41,422 bases of DNA from Desulfobacula sp. (lineage in GTDB: Bacteria; Desulfobacterota; Desulfobacteria; Desulfobacterales; Desulfobacteraceae), in NCBI GenBank assembly GCA_020048635.1, contig JAIFMF010000014.1, positions 1 through 41,422 of the forward strand, written 5' to 3'. The first letter of the stretch is position 1. Each line of letters starts with the position of its first letter. This document shows positions 17,596-25,476 of the stretch, in pieces. The notes under the pieces are model-generated. The model made no database searches and was not told the DNA's origin. It saw only the letters and a list, made by a program, of their open reading frames with translations. Both the position numbers and the translations under genes were made by a program.

Positions 17596-18609
17596 ATGAA
17601 CACACAGCAGTTAAGAAAAGAAAGGATCGACCGCGGTATCAAGGTTCGATCTGACGGGCTTTATGCCCTCATGTCCTGGCGGGAGATGGTCTATCTTGCC
17701 CTGCCCAGGTTCATCCTTATCGCAGGCATGCTGTCCCTTCCGCTTCTCATGCCGGGGGTTTACTGGCAGCGGGTCATTTCCATTGTCTGCATTTATGCCA
17801 TCCTGGCCCTGAGTTTTGATTTCCTGGCCCATTATGTGGGGCTGGTGTCTTTAGGCGGGGCCTTTTTCATTGGCACCGGGGGGTATATTGCAGGGATTCT
17901 CAATTCCTATTTTTCGATTCCCCCGTTTCTGACCGTGCCTCTGGCCGCCGTTATCGGAGGAGCGATCTGCACTCTTCTGCTTTTCCCCTGCCTCCCTCTG
18001 AAAGGCGTCTATTTTGCCATTGTCACCCTCATGTATCCCCTTTTCATGGCAAGGATCATTGAAGCCTTTGATATCTTCGGGGGCACGGACGGAATCCTGG
18101 GTATCGACAGTTTTTCGTCCACCTTTGTGGAACAGTATTTTATAGTTGCCATGCTCCTGATTTTTATTTTCGCTATACGGCGTATGGTCACAACGGATAT
18201 GGGGTTGATCTTCACGGCTGTCATGGATAATGACCAGGCAGTCAAGGCATCGGGCATCAGTATTACAAAATACAAATCCCTGGCCGTTTTTATTGCCGCT
18301 TCCATGGGGTGTATGGCAGGAGCCTGTCTGACCCATATCTATATGTGGACAGGAATTTCCATGTTTGCCCTGGATTTTTCCATCCTTCCCATTGCCGCAA
18401 CCGTCATCGGCGGGTCCGGCACCCTTGTGGGGCCCTTGCTCGGCTGTCTGATCCTGGTTCCCGTGTCTGAACTGCTGCGGGATTTCGGGACCTTGAGAAT
18501 CGTATTTTATGCCACCCTCCTGGTGGGGTTTATCCTTTTCAAAAGCGAAGGCCTCATGGTGTTTGGACAACGGAAATATGAACAGTTTGAAAGGTGGAAA
18601 GGAATATGA
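17596..18609 (+). CDS. ABC transporter permease, LivM type
   Basis: A 337-residue membrane protein. After a roughly 35-residue hydrophilic start come about 9-10 helices. LivM-like features are ISIVCIYAILALSFDFLAHYVGLVSLGGAFFIGTGGY (read as separate helices), the coupling loop MDNDQAVKASGISITKYK, and GSGTLVGPLLGC near the C-terminus. It pairs with the LivH-type permease, whose stop lies one base upstream. Its own stop overlaps the ATPase start (ATGA), showing tight translational coupling. Confidence 0.92.
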   Translation: MNTQQLRKERIDRGIKVRSDGLYALMSWREMVYLALPRFILIAGMLSLPLLMPGVYWQRVISIVCIYAILALSFDFLAHYVGLVSLGGAFFIGTGGYIAGILNSYFSIPPFLTVPLAAVIGGAICTLLLFPCLPLKGVYFAIVTLMYPLFMARIIEAFDIFGGTDGILGIDSFSSTFVEQYFIVAMLLIFIFAIRRMVTTDMGLIFTAVMDNDQAVKASGISITKYKSLAVFIAASMGCMAGACLTHIYMWTGISMFALDFSILPIAATVIGGSGTLVGPLLGCLILVPVSELLRDFGTLRIVFYATLLVGFILFKSEGLMVFGQRKYEQFERWKGI

Positions 18610-19391
18610 CACAGCCCATTCTTAAAATGCAGAACGTCTCCAAGATGTTCGGTGGGGTCAAAGCCCTGAATGATGTGAGCGTTGATGTTTTTCCAGGAGA
18701 TGTTCTGGGCATTATCGGACCCAATGGATCAGGAAAAACAACCATTGTCAATAACATCACAGGGTTTATCAAACCCACATCAGGCAAAATTTTTTTTAAA
18801 GGCAAAGACATTACCGGCATGCCCCCTCACAAGATTGCCGACATGGGCGTGACCCGGACCTTCCAGATCATGCGGCCCTATTTCAGCCTTCCGGCCTATA
18901 AAAACCTGGTCATCCCCCTGTTCTCCCCCAGGGCGAAACGGACTGGGGGATGGCGGGGCGGCGGTCGTCACGGCGATCGGGCCACCGTGGCCGTGGACAT
19001 CCTGGAAGAAATCGGGTTTGAGCGGGATTCCAATATCCCGTTCAAACCCACCTCCAGCCTGCCCACGGGTTACCTGAAACGCCTGGAGCTGGCCCGGTGC
19101 CTGTCCCTTAAACCGGAAATCATTATCTGTGATGAAGTTTTTTCAGGGCTTTCCATGAGTGAGATCGCCTCCATGGTTCCCCTCATTGAGAAACTCCATG
19201 AAGAGGGCATCACCATTATCATGATCGAGCACCGGCTGCGGGAACTCTTCCAGGTGGCCAACCGCGTCATGGTCATGAATTTCGGGGAAAAACTTATCGA
19301 AGGAACCTCGGATGAAGTCATGGCCGATGCAAAGGTTAAGGAAGCCTATTTTGGATCTGAAAAAATCGAGGAGGTCATGACCTATGCTTGA
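18606..19391 (+). CDS. ABC transporter ATP-binding protein, LivG type
   Basis: A 261-residue ATPase starting at the ATG that overlaps the LivM stop (ATGA, 18606-18609). An in-frame open stretch a few codons upstream lacks support. Walker A is GPNGSGKTT (residues 38-46) and Walker B ends IIICDE with the catalytic glutamate. The LivG-specific C-terminal extension (AKVKEAYFGSE) is present. The ABC signature is unusual: where LSxGQ is expected it reads LPTGYLKRLELAR, so the canonical S-G-G/S-x-G-Q is not conserved. It energises import together with the LivF-type protein, which overlaps by 8 bases. Confidence 0.92.
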   Translation: MTQPILKMQNVSKMFGGVKALNDVSVDVFPGDVLGIIGPNGSGKTTIVNNITGFIKPTSGKIFFKGKDITGMPPHKIADMGVTRTFQIMRPYFSLPAYKNLVIPLFSPRAKRTGGWRGGGRHGDRATVAVDILEEIGFERDSNIPFKPTSSLPTGYLKRLELARCLSLKPEIIICDEVFSGLSMSEIASMVPLIEKLHEEGITIIMIEHRLRELFQVANRVMVMNFGEKLIEGTSDEVMADAKVKEAYFGSEKIEEVMTYA

Positions 19392-20133
19392 AGCTAAAAA
19401 TCTCATGGTATTCTATGAAAACATGCTGGCTTTGAACAATATCAGCATCACCTGCCCGGAAAATAGTATTGTAGGGATTTTCGGTGCCAACAGTGCAGGC
19501 AAATCCACCCTCATGTATGCGCTTTCCGGCATCATACTGGACATCCGCAAAAAAGAGGAAATGGCGGGCGGGGAAAGGATCACCCTATCCGGGGATATCC
19601 TGTTTCAGGATCAGAATATCAAAGACATGGAACCCAGTAAGCGGGCCAGGGCCGGGATCGTCCTCTGCCCGGAACGGCGGCGGCTGTTCAAGGAAAGCTC
19701 TGTCATAGAAAACCTCCGCATCGGCGGGTATCTGGCCACACGGGCCCAGGCAAAGCAAACCCTGGAATATGTCATGACCATTTTTCCGGCCCTTGAGAAA
19801 CTCCGGCACCGCCTGGGCGGGTTTCTAAGCGGCGGGGAACAGCAGATGGTGGCCATCGGCCGGGCCCTCATGGCCCAGCCCAAGGTCCTTCTGCTGGACG
19901 AGCCCCTCATGGGTCTTTCCCCCCTCATGCAGTCCGCCCTCATGAAGGCCACGCGGTCCATCCAGCGGGAAACCAAGATTTCCGTCATCATATCGGAGCA
20001 GTACGCCCGGCCTGTTTTTCCCATTGTAGACCATGCCTATATCCTTGAAAACGGGTCTGCCGTCATGGAAGGAACCAGGGAAGAACTCATGGACAACCCG
20101 GATGTCAAATCCGCTTATTTCGGCGTTTCATAA
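19384..20133 (+). CDS. ABC transporter ATP-binding protein, LivF type
   Basis: A 249-residue ATPase. Walker A is GANSAGKST, the signature LSGGEQQMVAIGRALM is canonical, and Walker B is VLLLDEP followed by MGLSPL, typical of LivF. Compared with ordinary LivF there is a short insertion after helix 1 (about residues 58-70, DIRKKEEMAGGER). Together with the LivG-type subunit, whose signature is degenerate, this pair may have unequal ATP sites. The ATG overlaps the preceding gene by 8 bases and the ligase gene follows after 17 bases behind AAGGAGG. Confidence 0.93.
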   Translation: MLEAKNLMVFYENMLALNNISITCPENSIVGIFGANSAGKSTLMYALSGIILDIRKKEEMAGGERITLSGDILFQDQNIKDMEPSKRARAGIVLCPERRRLFKESSVIENLRIGGYLATRAQAKQTLEYVMTIFPALEKLRHRLGGFLSGGEQQMVAIGRALMAQPKVLLLDEPLMGLSPLMQSALMKATRSIQRETKISVIISEQYARPVFPIVDHAYILENGSAVMEGTREELMDNPDVKSAYFGVS

Positions 20134-20150
20134 AAAGGAGGCCTTTAGAA

Positions 20151-21809
20151 ATGGTCAACACTATCATCCCCCTGGAAAAGGAGCTCACTTTTTCCAGGTT
20201 CGACCTCATGAGCGAAAAATATCCGGACAACACCGCCGTGGTCTACCTGGGCGAACAGTTTACCTATAAAAGGCTTTGGAATTTGAGTGAACGGTTTGCC
20301 GGGGGACTCCGCAGGATCGGTGTGAACAAAGGCGACAAGGTGCTGCTGTATATCCCCAACTGCGTCCAGTGGGTTGTTGCCTATCTCGGCATCCAGAAGG
20401 CCGGGGCTATCCTGGTACCGGTTTCACCCATCTATACCTCCCATGAGATTTCCTATATGATCAAGGATTCCGGGGCTAAGACCATCATCTGCATGGACAC
20501 CAATTTCGGGTATGTCAAGGAAGCCTTTGCCAAGACCGATCTGAAATATGCGATTGTAACTCATCTCACGGAGCTCCTCCCGGCCTGGAAACAGGCTATG
20601 GGCTTTCTTTTAGACAAGGTTCCCAGGGGTAAGGTGCAGTTTGATGAAAAAGTCATGCCTTTTAAAACTCTGCTCAAAGATCCGCCTCTGGCAGACAAAC
20701 CCGCTCTGGACCCGGTCAAGGATCTTTCCTATATCCTCTATACCGGCGGCACCACCGGGTTTCCCAAGGGCGTGCCGGGGAATCACATCGGGTGCACCTC
20801 TTATATCAATGATGTCACCCATGATATGGCCGGGGATCATCTCAAAGAGGGCGGCGATGTGTATATTGCCGTAAACCCCCTCTTTCACATCATGGCCCTG
20901 GGGCTGTTCATGGCCATTGGGCTCAACAAGGGGAATATGACGGTGCTCATGCCTCAGCCCCATGTGGATGCAATTCTGGAATCCATTCAGCGCTACCGGG
21001 TGAGGTGGTTTCTCGGGGTTCCGGCCCTTTACCGGATGATGCTTGAAAATGACCGGATAGATCAATATGACCTGTCCTCTCTGAAATACTGTTTCTGCGG
21101 CGGGGACGTCCTGCCCGGTAAAATCATGACACGGTTCCGGGAAAAATATAATCTTCCCATCTACCAGGTTTACGGATCAACTGAAGTCGGGCATGTGGCC
21201 TACAGCCGGATCGGGTCCGATCCCTCCTCCGGTTCCATAGGATATCCCCTGAAAAGCCGGGAATGCATCGTAGTGGACCCAGAGACCCTTGAACCCGTGG
21301 GGCCTGATAAAAACGGAGAACTCCTGGTCACTTCGGTCTATTCCATGAAGGAATATTACCAGAAGCCCGAGGAAACAAAAAAAACCTTTGTGGAAATCAA
21401 CGGCAGGATCTATTGCCGGATGGGGGATTTTGTGTCCTTCAAACCCGACGGCGAACTCGTCTATATGGAGCGGTCGGCCGACGTAATCAAACACAAGGGA
21501 TTCAGAGTCTCAGCATCGGAAATCGAAGCCGTTCTCCAGGACCACCCGACGGTTATCAATGCCTGTGTGGTGGGCATCCCGGATGAAAAGGTCGGAGAAC
21601 GCATCAAGGCCATTGTGGTCCTGAAGGAAAATGCCAAGGGCGTCGGCGGGGTGGAACTCATCCGCTGGTGCCGGGAGCGGCTGGCGCCCTATAAGGTGCC
21701 GGCTTATGTTGAATTCCGTGACATGCTGCCCAAATCCAAGGTCGGCAAGCTCCTGCGCCGGGAGGTCAGAGACAGTGAGCGTCAAAAAATGACGAAGAAA
21801 AAGGCCTGA
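20151..21809 (+). CDS. AMP-forming acyl-CoA synthetase/ligase (FadD-like)
   Basis: A 552-residue enzyme of the ANL superfamily. The core motifs are intact: the P-loop YTGGTTGFPKG (197-207), YGSTEVG (341-347), the ATP-ribose aspartate in RMGDF (D426), the hinge ERSADVIKHKGFRVSASEIE, and the C-terminal catalytic lysine K533 in KSKVGKLLRRE. Reaction: acid + ATP + CoA to acyl-CoA + AMP + PPi, in the cytoplasm. Placed last of the enzymatic genes behind a complete importer, it probably activates the imported acid. Motifs alone do not distinguish medium/long-chain fatty acids from aromatic acids. An AAGGAGG site precedes the ATG. Confidence 0.93.
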   Translation: MVNTIIPLEKELTFSRFDLMSEKYPDNTAVVYLGEQFTYKRLWNLSERFAGGLRRIGVNKGDKVLLYIPNCVQWVVAYLGIQKAGAILVPVSPIYTSHEISYMIKDSGAKTIICMDTNFGYVKEAFAKTDLKYAIVTHLTELLPAWKQAMGFLLDKVPRGKVQFDEKVMPFKTLLKDPPLADKPALDPVKDLSYILYTGGTTGFPKGVPGNHIGCTSYINDVTHDMAGDHLKEGGDVYIAVNPLFHIMALGLFMAIGLNKGNMTVLMPQPHVDAILESIQRYRVRWFLGVPALYRMMLENDRIDQYDLSSLKYCFCGGDVLPGKIMTRFREKYNLPIYQVYGSTEVGHVAYSRIGSDPSSGSIGYPLKSRECIVVDPETLEPVGPDKNGELLVTSVYSMKEYYQKPEETKKTFVEINGRIYCRMGDFVSFKPDGELVYMERSADVIKHKGFRVSASEIEAVLQDHPTVINACVVGIPDEKVGERIKAIVVLKENAKGVGGVELIRWCRERLAPYKVPAYVEFRDMLPKSKVGKLLRREVRDSERQKMTKKKA

Positions 21810-21852
21810 TGGTTGATCCATAAATCATCGATTTATTCAAAGGGGGAAAAAT

Positions 21853-22326
21853 ATGTCCAAAGTTACTTTAGATAACAAAAGAGTGCTGATTGTTGATGAT
21901 GAACCCGATGTCCTGGAATCCCTTGAAGAACTCCTGGACATGTGCACTACGGTCAGGGCGCAGACTTTCGAGCAGGCTAAAAAGCTCCTTGATACCGAAA
22001 AATTTGATATCGCCATCCTGGATATCATGGGTGTAGACGGGTATCAACTCCTGGGAATCGCCAAGAAAAAAAATATATTAACGGTCATGCTGACCGCCCA
22101 TGCCTTAAGCCCGGATAATATCAAAAAGTCTTATCTTGGAGGGGCCAGCTCCTATATTCCCAAAGAGGAAATGATCAATATCGAAGCTTTTCTTCTGGAT
22201 GTCCTCAAAGACAGGGAAGAGGGCCAAAACCCCTGGATAGCCTGGTATAGAAGGCTTGAATCCTATCTTATTGATAAATTCGGCTCTGATTGGGATAAGG
22301 ATGACAAAAGGTTCTGGCATAAATAA
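21853..22326 (+). CDS. Single-domain response regulator with short C-terminal extension
   Basis: A 157-residue protein. The receiver occupies residues 9 to about 122 with the acidic pair DDEPD, phosphoacceptor D57 (AILDIMGVDG), switch threonine T81 (VMLTAHA) and lysine K104 (YIPKEE). No output domain follows, only about 35 residues rich in tryptophan and charged residues (NPWIAWYRRLESYLIDKFGS). It lies 43 bases after the ligase gene behind a GGGGG-type ribosome site, so it probably belongs to the same operon. It may act as a phosphate sink, a partner for an unlinked kinase, or a switch controlling the transporter. Its function is unknown. Confidence 0.88.
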   Translation: MSKVTLDNKRVLIVDDEPDVLESLEELLDMCTTVRAQTFEQAKKLLDTEKFDIAILDIMGVDGYQLLGIAKKKNILTVMLTAHALSPDNIKKSYLGGASSYIPKEEMINIEAFLLDVLKDREEGQNPWIAWYRRLESYLIDKFGSDWDKDDKRFWHK

Positions 22327-22386
22327 GGATAAATCCTGACCGGCACGGCCAGCCAGTTTGAAGGTATTTGGTCAATGAGGAGGCCT

Positions 22387-22509
22387 ATGATTCTTTTTGA
22401 AATTCAAATCAGGATTGAATTCAATCGGGTTAATAAGGATCACAGGATATATTTTTTGGTGGATGGTAAAAATTATGACCCGAGTTTCGAATATGTTTTG
22501 AATGGTTAA
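22387..22509 (+). CDS. Putative 40-residue small protein
   Basis: A short open frame with a near-perfect Shine-Dalgarno (GAGGAGG, 22376-22383) four to five bases before the ATG. The product starts MILFEIQIRIEFNRVNKDHR and ends DPSFEYVLNG. The alternating pattern suggests a small beta-rich fold. It lies 60 bases after the response regulator and may end the Liv/ligase operon. No family is recognised. The strong ribosome site is the main reason to call it. Confidence 0.4.
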   Translation: MILFEIQIRIEFNRVNKDHRIYFLVDGKNYDPSFEYVLNG

Positions 22510-22609
22510 GCACCCGAAGAATTAATCTTGGTTGCAAGAATCATTGACTTTTGAGATTCGAAAAAACTCTCCATGTTGTGGTTTGAAAGATTATAAATAA
22601 AGAGCTGAC

Positions 22610-22625
22610 TGACAGGGAAAGTCTG
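22610..22625 (+). repeat. Dispersed module-separating repeat, copy A (left end only)
   Basis: TGACAGGGAAAGTCTG is identical over 16 bases to the left end of copy B at 24278. The right-end block AGTCYTC of the full element is not found at the expected distance, so this is a partial or diverged copy. It lies 60-80 bases beyond the stop of the minus-strand MFS gene. The surrounding stretch 22510-22687 holds nothing else recognised. Confidence 0.55.
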
Positions 22626-22687
22626 AAGAATTTTTTTAGGGTAATCATTGAGCGCGGTTCAGCTTAGAATATCGGCAGTAATGATCG

Positions 22688-24058
22688 TCAATTTCTGCCC
22701 CGAAAAAAAGAAAAGAAGATCCCCACGACACAGAGAATAGATGAGATGGTAAAGCAGACTCGTATGCTGATTAAAAATAGGTCATAATTGGCTGGTGTTA
22801 TTTCCTCGCGCCCGATAAAAACTGAAAAAACAACCATTGCAACCGCCATACTAGCCATCTGCCCCAGTAGCCTCATCGTGCCCACAGTGCCTGACGCAAT
22901 TCCTAAAAATCTTTGTTCAACAGATCCCATGATAGCGTTCATATTGGGAGATGAAAACATTGCAAATCCGAACCCAAGAATAATCAGGGTTCCAATAATA
23001 TAAGCAATGGATGTTGTCCGGTCGATGAACAGAAAAATAAACAGCCCTACAGCTGTTATCGCCATACCGGAGGTGGCTATTTTCCTTGGTTCTATAAGAT
23101 CTGACAACCGACCGGCTATAGGGGAGAAAACAGCCATTATGACTGGCTGGGAAACGAGGACAATACCCGCTGTTTGTGGGGTCATGCCCTTGATATATTG
23201 CAGATAAAGACTCAGCAGGAATGCAACTACGAATGTTGCAGAATAATTGATCAGCGCAGCTATACTTGAAAAAGTGAACAGCTTATTTTCGCGGAAAAGG
23301 CCGATATTAACAACCGGGAGCTCAACGCGCAGTTCAAACCATACGAAAAATCCGAGGCACAAAAGGCCGAAAATTATAAGGTAGACCGCTTTGATATCAG
23401 GCAAGACAGATGCACCGTATACCAGTGATAGGATGGCAATGCCATAGAAAATACTGCCAGCCATATCAAATGTTTCCCCTTTTGCATCAGCCCATTCTCC
23501 CTCCAGGTATTTGGAGGCAATATAAAAGGATAGGATACCGAACGGAGCTACCCCAAAAAATAGACTTCTCCAACCTATGTGTTGGGTGAGAATTCCACCT
23601 AAAAAAGGACCCGCTGACAAACCGATATAGACAGCAGAGACATAAATCCCCATCACTCGTCCTCTTTTTTGCGGCGGAAATACTGAAGTTAAAATAGCCA
23701 TGCCTGTTGCTGTGAACATTGCAGAAGCTGCTCCTTGGAAAACTCGGAAAAAAATCAACATACCCACAGAGTTTGAAAGACCAGCAAGAACAGATGCTAT
23801 CGTAAAAAGGGCAAGCCCCCATTTAAACACTCGCTTGCGCCCATGTATATCTCCAATCCTGCCCGCTGGCAATAGAATTACTGCAGTTGCAAGCAGAAGG
23901 GAAGTAGATATCCAGCTTAACTGGACTGCATCAGCGTTAAGTTCTTTCTGAATAGCTGGCAGTGCGACATTAACAGATGAAATAATAAACGGCCCCATAA
24001 ATGATGTAAGTGTCGAGATAAACAGCGTCGCTCTTTCTTGTTCCTGACTGGTGGGCAA
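22688..24058 (-). CDS. DHA2-type (14 TM) major facilitator drug/organic efflux transporter
   Basis: About 456 residues with about 14 hydrophobic helices. Drug:H+ antiporter-2 features are SSVNVALPAIQKELNADAVQLSW in helix 1 and its loop, LPAGRIGDIHGRKRVF (motif A), and GPFLGGILTQHIGWRSLFF (motif C, G-x-x-x-G-P-x-x-G-G). The likely role is proton-coupled efflux; the substrate is unknown. No ATG fits the N-terminus. The frame opens with TTG at 24064, which touches the AAGGAG site, and TTG at 24058 has the proper 6-base spacing, so it is chosen. The gene sits as a single-gene module between repeat copies A and B. Confidence 0.88.
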   Translation of the reverse strand: MPTSQEQERATLFISTLTSFMGPFIISSVNVALPAIQKELNADAVQLSWISTSLLLATAVILLPAGRIGDIHGRKRVFKWGLALFTIASVLAGLSNSVGMLIFFRVFQGAASAMFTATGMAILTSVFPPQKRGRVMGIYVSAVYIGLSAGPFLGGILTQHIGWRSLFFGVAPFGILSFYIASKYLEGEWADAKGETFDMAGSIFYGIAILSLVYGASVLPDIKAVYLIIFGLLCLGFFVWFELRVELPVVNIGLFRENKLFTFSSIAALINYSATFVVAFLLSLYLQYIKGMTPQTAGIVLVSQPVIMAVFSPIAGRLSDLIEPRKIATSGMAITAVGLFIFLFIDRTTSIAYIIGTLIILGFGFAMFSSPNMNAIMGSVEQRFLGIASGTVGTMRLLGQMASMAVAMVVFSVFIGREEITPANYDLFLISIRVCFTISSILCVVGIFFSFFRGRN

Positions 24059-24275
24059 ATACAACTCCTTTTCAAGTATTTTTTTTTGCCTTTAGGGAAA
24101 TTATATCTATAATCAAAATCCCTTGAGCATACAAGTCTAAATTTATAATGCCACAATAGAAACAAGATGAAAGGCAACTTTATGGCCATAAACCGAACCT
24201 GACGAGTCATGGCGACTTATTAAAACCATTTCTCGGTAAAATTTTATTAATATAAATTTTTTTGGTATCCTAAAG

Positions 24276-24344
24276 ATTGACAGGGAAAGTCTGCTGGAAA
24301 TTTCAAACCAAAAAATAGATTTTGTGGCTAAAGTAGTCTTCGCC
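24276..24344 (+). repeat. Dispersed module-separating repeat, copy B
   Basis: The left block ACAGGGAAAGTCTG starts at 24280 and the right block AGTCTTC ends at 24341, 62 bases overall. The interior contains GGAAATTTC and ATAGATTT, the latter also found in copy F. It separates the MFS module from vapBC. The rest of the stretch 24059-24441 is AT-rich and shows no credible gene. Confidence 0.7.
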
Positions 24345-24441
24345 TCAAAACACCTCGGTTTGATCGGCCGGATTTTATATATCAGACACCCAATAACAAA
24401 GGTCGGAGAGCTTATTGATAGACTTGATCGCTTTGGAACCC

Positions 24442-24849
24442 CTATTCTGTTTCAATCCAATTTTCCAACCGCAAGCCCTCGACTCTCACAAACTCACACA
24501 TGTTGTTGGTGATCAGGATCAAAGATTCACTTCGGGCATGCCCGGCAATGTGCAAATCATTGACTCCAATAGGAGTGCCTTTCTTTTCTAAATCCGCTCT
24601 TATATTTCCATAGTGGGCAGCGGCATTGTCGTCATAGGGCAAGACCTCCAAACGGGATACAAAATCCTCAACTTTGCGTAGGTTGTGGGACACCATAGAG
24701 CTTTTTTCAACACCATGTAATAATTCTGCCAACGTGATTGAACTAATACACATCAGTCCTGCATGGGCGTTAAAAATGTCTAATACTTCAATTGGTCGAC
24801 GCTTAATCACATAAATAACAATATTGGTGTCCAACATATACTTTAACAT
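24442..24849 (-). CDS. vapC: VapC-type PIN-domain ribonuclease toxin
   Basis: A 135-residue PIN protein. The acidic metal-binding residues are in place: D7 in YMLDTNI, E42 in TLAELLHG and D98 in GVNDLHIAGHA. The C-terminal LILITNN and EFVRVEGLRLENW match the enterobacterial VapC group that cleaves initiator tRNA. The start is the ATG at 24849, which overlaps the vapB stop by one base (TGATG). A TTG one codon upstream is less likely. Together with VapB it forms a type II toxin-antitoxin pair. It lies between repeat copies B and C. Confidence 0.93.
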   Translation of the reverse strand: MLKYMLDTNIVIYVIKRRPIEVLDIFNAHAGLMCISSITLAELLHGVEKSSMVSHNLRKVEDFVSRLEVLPYDDNAAAHYGNIRADLEKKGTPIGVNDLHIAGHARSESLILITNNMCEFVRVEGLRLENWIETE

Positions 24850-25082
24850 CAAAAAGATTCCCTTTCAGATTGTTGTTGTAAAGCACGTTCCGTCATAAAA
24901 TCATCGGACACCCCATCTTCGGAAAGAAAAAAGCTATCCCATGTATTTTCTACTGGTGAAAGTACACGGTCTTTACCGATAATACGTACAACAACTTTTT
25001 TCACATTTTCGGGAAACCTGCTGTCAACAGGCAATCTTACCGCTTGAGTTCTATTATTTACAAAGACGGTTCCTACATCCAT
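24849..25082 (-). CDS. vapB: VapB-type antitoxin (AbrB-like swapped hairpin)
   Basis: A 77-residue protein. The N-terminal DNA-binding hairpin reads VFVNNRTQAVRLPVDSRFP, matching the VapB/MazE-type AbrB fold (FxNNRSQAVRLP). The C-terminal part (WDSFFLSEDGVSDDFM) is the toxin-neutralising tail seen in this VapB group. It neutralises VapC and represses its own promoter. AGGAG precedes the ATG (plus strand CTCCT, 25091-25095). Coupled to vapC by a one-base overlap. Confidence 0.92.
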   Translation of the reverse strand: MDVGTVFVNNRTQAVRLPVDSRFPENVKKVVVRIIGKDRVLSPVENTWDSFFLSEDGVSDDFMTERALQQQSERESF

Positions 25083-25117
25083 AACTTAATCTCCTATATT
25101 CAAATTGTTATATATGA

Positions 25118-25157
25118 AGTATATAGCGTAGGTATGTATTTGGCAAGCGTATATAGC
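25118..25157 (-). promoter_or_regulatory. vapBC promoter with repeated operator half sites
   Basis: On the minus strand, TTGCCA (25146-25141) and TATACT (25123-25118) are separated by exactly 17 bases, a good sigma-70 promoter. The plus-strand 9-mer GTATATAGC occurs twice, at 25119-25127 and 25149-25157, 30 bases apart (about three helical turns). The two copies cover the -10 box and the upstream edge of the -35 box, as expected for VapB autorepression. Confidence 0.6.
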
Positions 25158-25230
25158 ATTATTCTTATAAAATATGGTTTATCCCCAGACATTCAAAACC
25201 ATCTTCCGCTTTTCGGGTTCCACGGGACGG

Positions 25231-25297
25231 TTAACAGGGATAGTCTGTGGGCGTTGTCCGATCGAAAAACAGAGTATGGCCGAAGGAAGTCCTCTTT
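25231..25297 (+). repeat. Dispersed module-separating repeat, copy C
   Basis: ACAGGGATAGTCTG starts at 25234 and the right block AGTCCTC ends at 25294, 61 bases overall. The interior GTTGTCC...GAAAAAC is shared with copy E. It separates vapBC from the sbmA-like gene. Besides this element and the vapBC promoter, the stretch 25083-25476 holds nothing else that is convincing. Confidence 0.7.
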
Positions 25298-25476
25298 TCA
25301 CTTCAAATTCCTGATCTGATCTGCCAGATTTTCAATCCAAAAAAAAATCATTATTGGAAATTTTTTAAAATATCCCGGGAGAATGGACAAAGCTGTGAGG
25401 TTTTAATAGAGTAGTTCCTAAAGTACCAGGAGTTGTGGCGTATATATTTGATCTGTTATTGGTGGACGGTAGCATT

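Noticed and set aside
17851..18612. 253-codon minus-strand frame opposite the LivM-type permease
   Set aside because: Shadow frame; Gly/His/Lys-rich antisense of hydrophobic codons with no domain.
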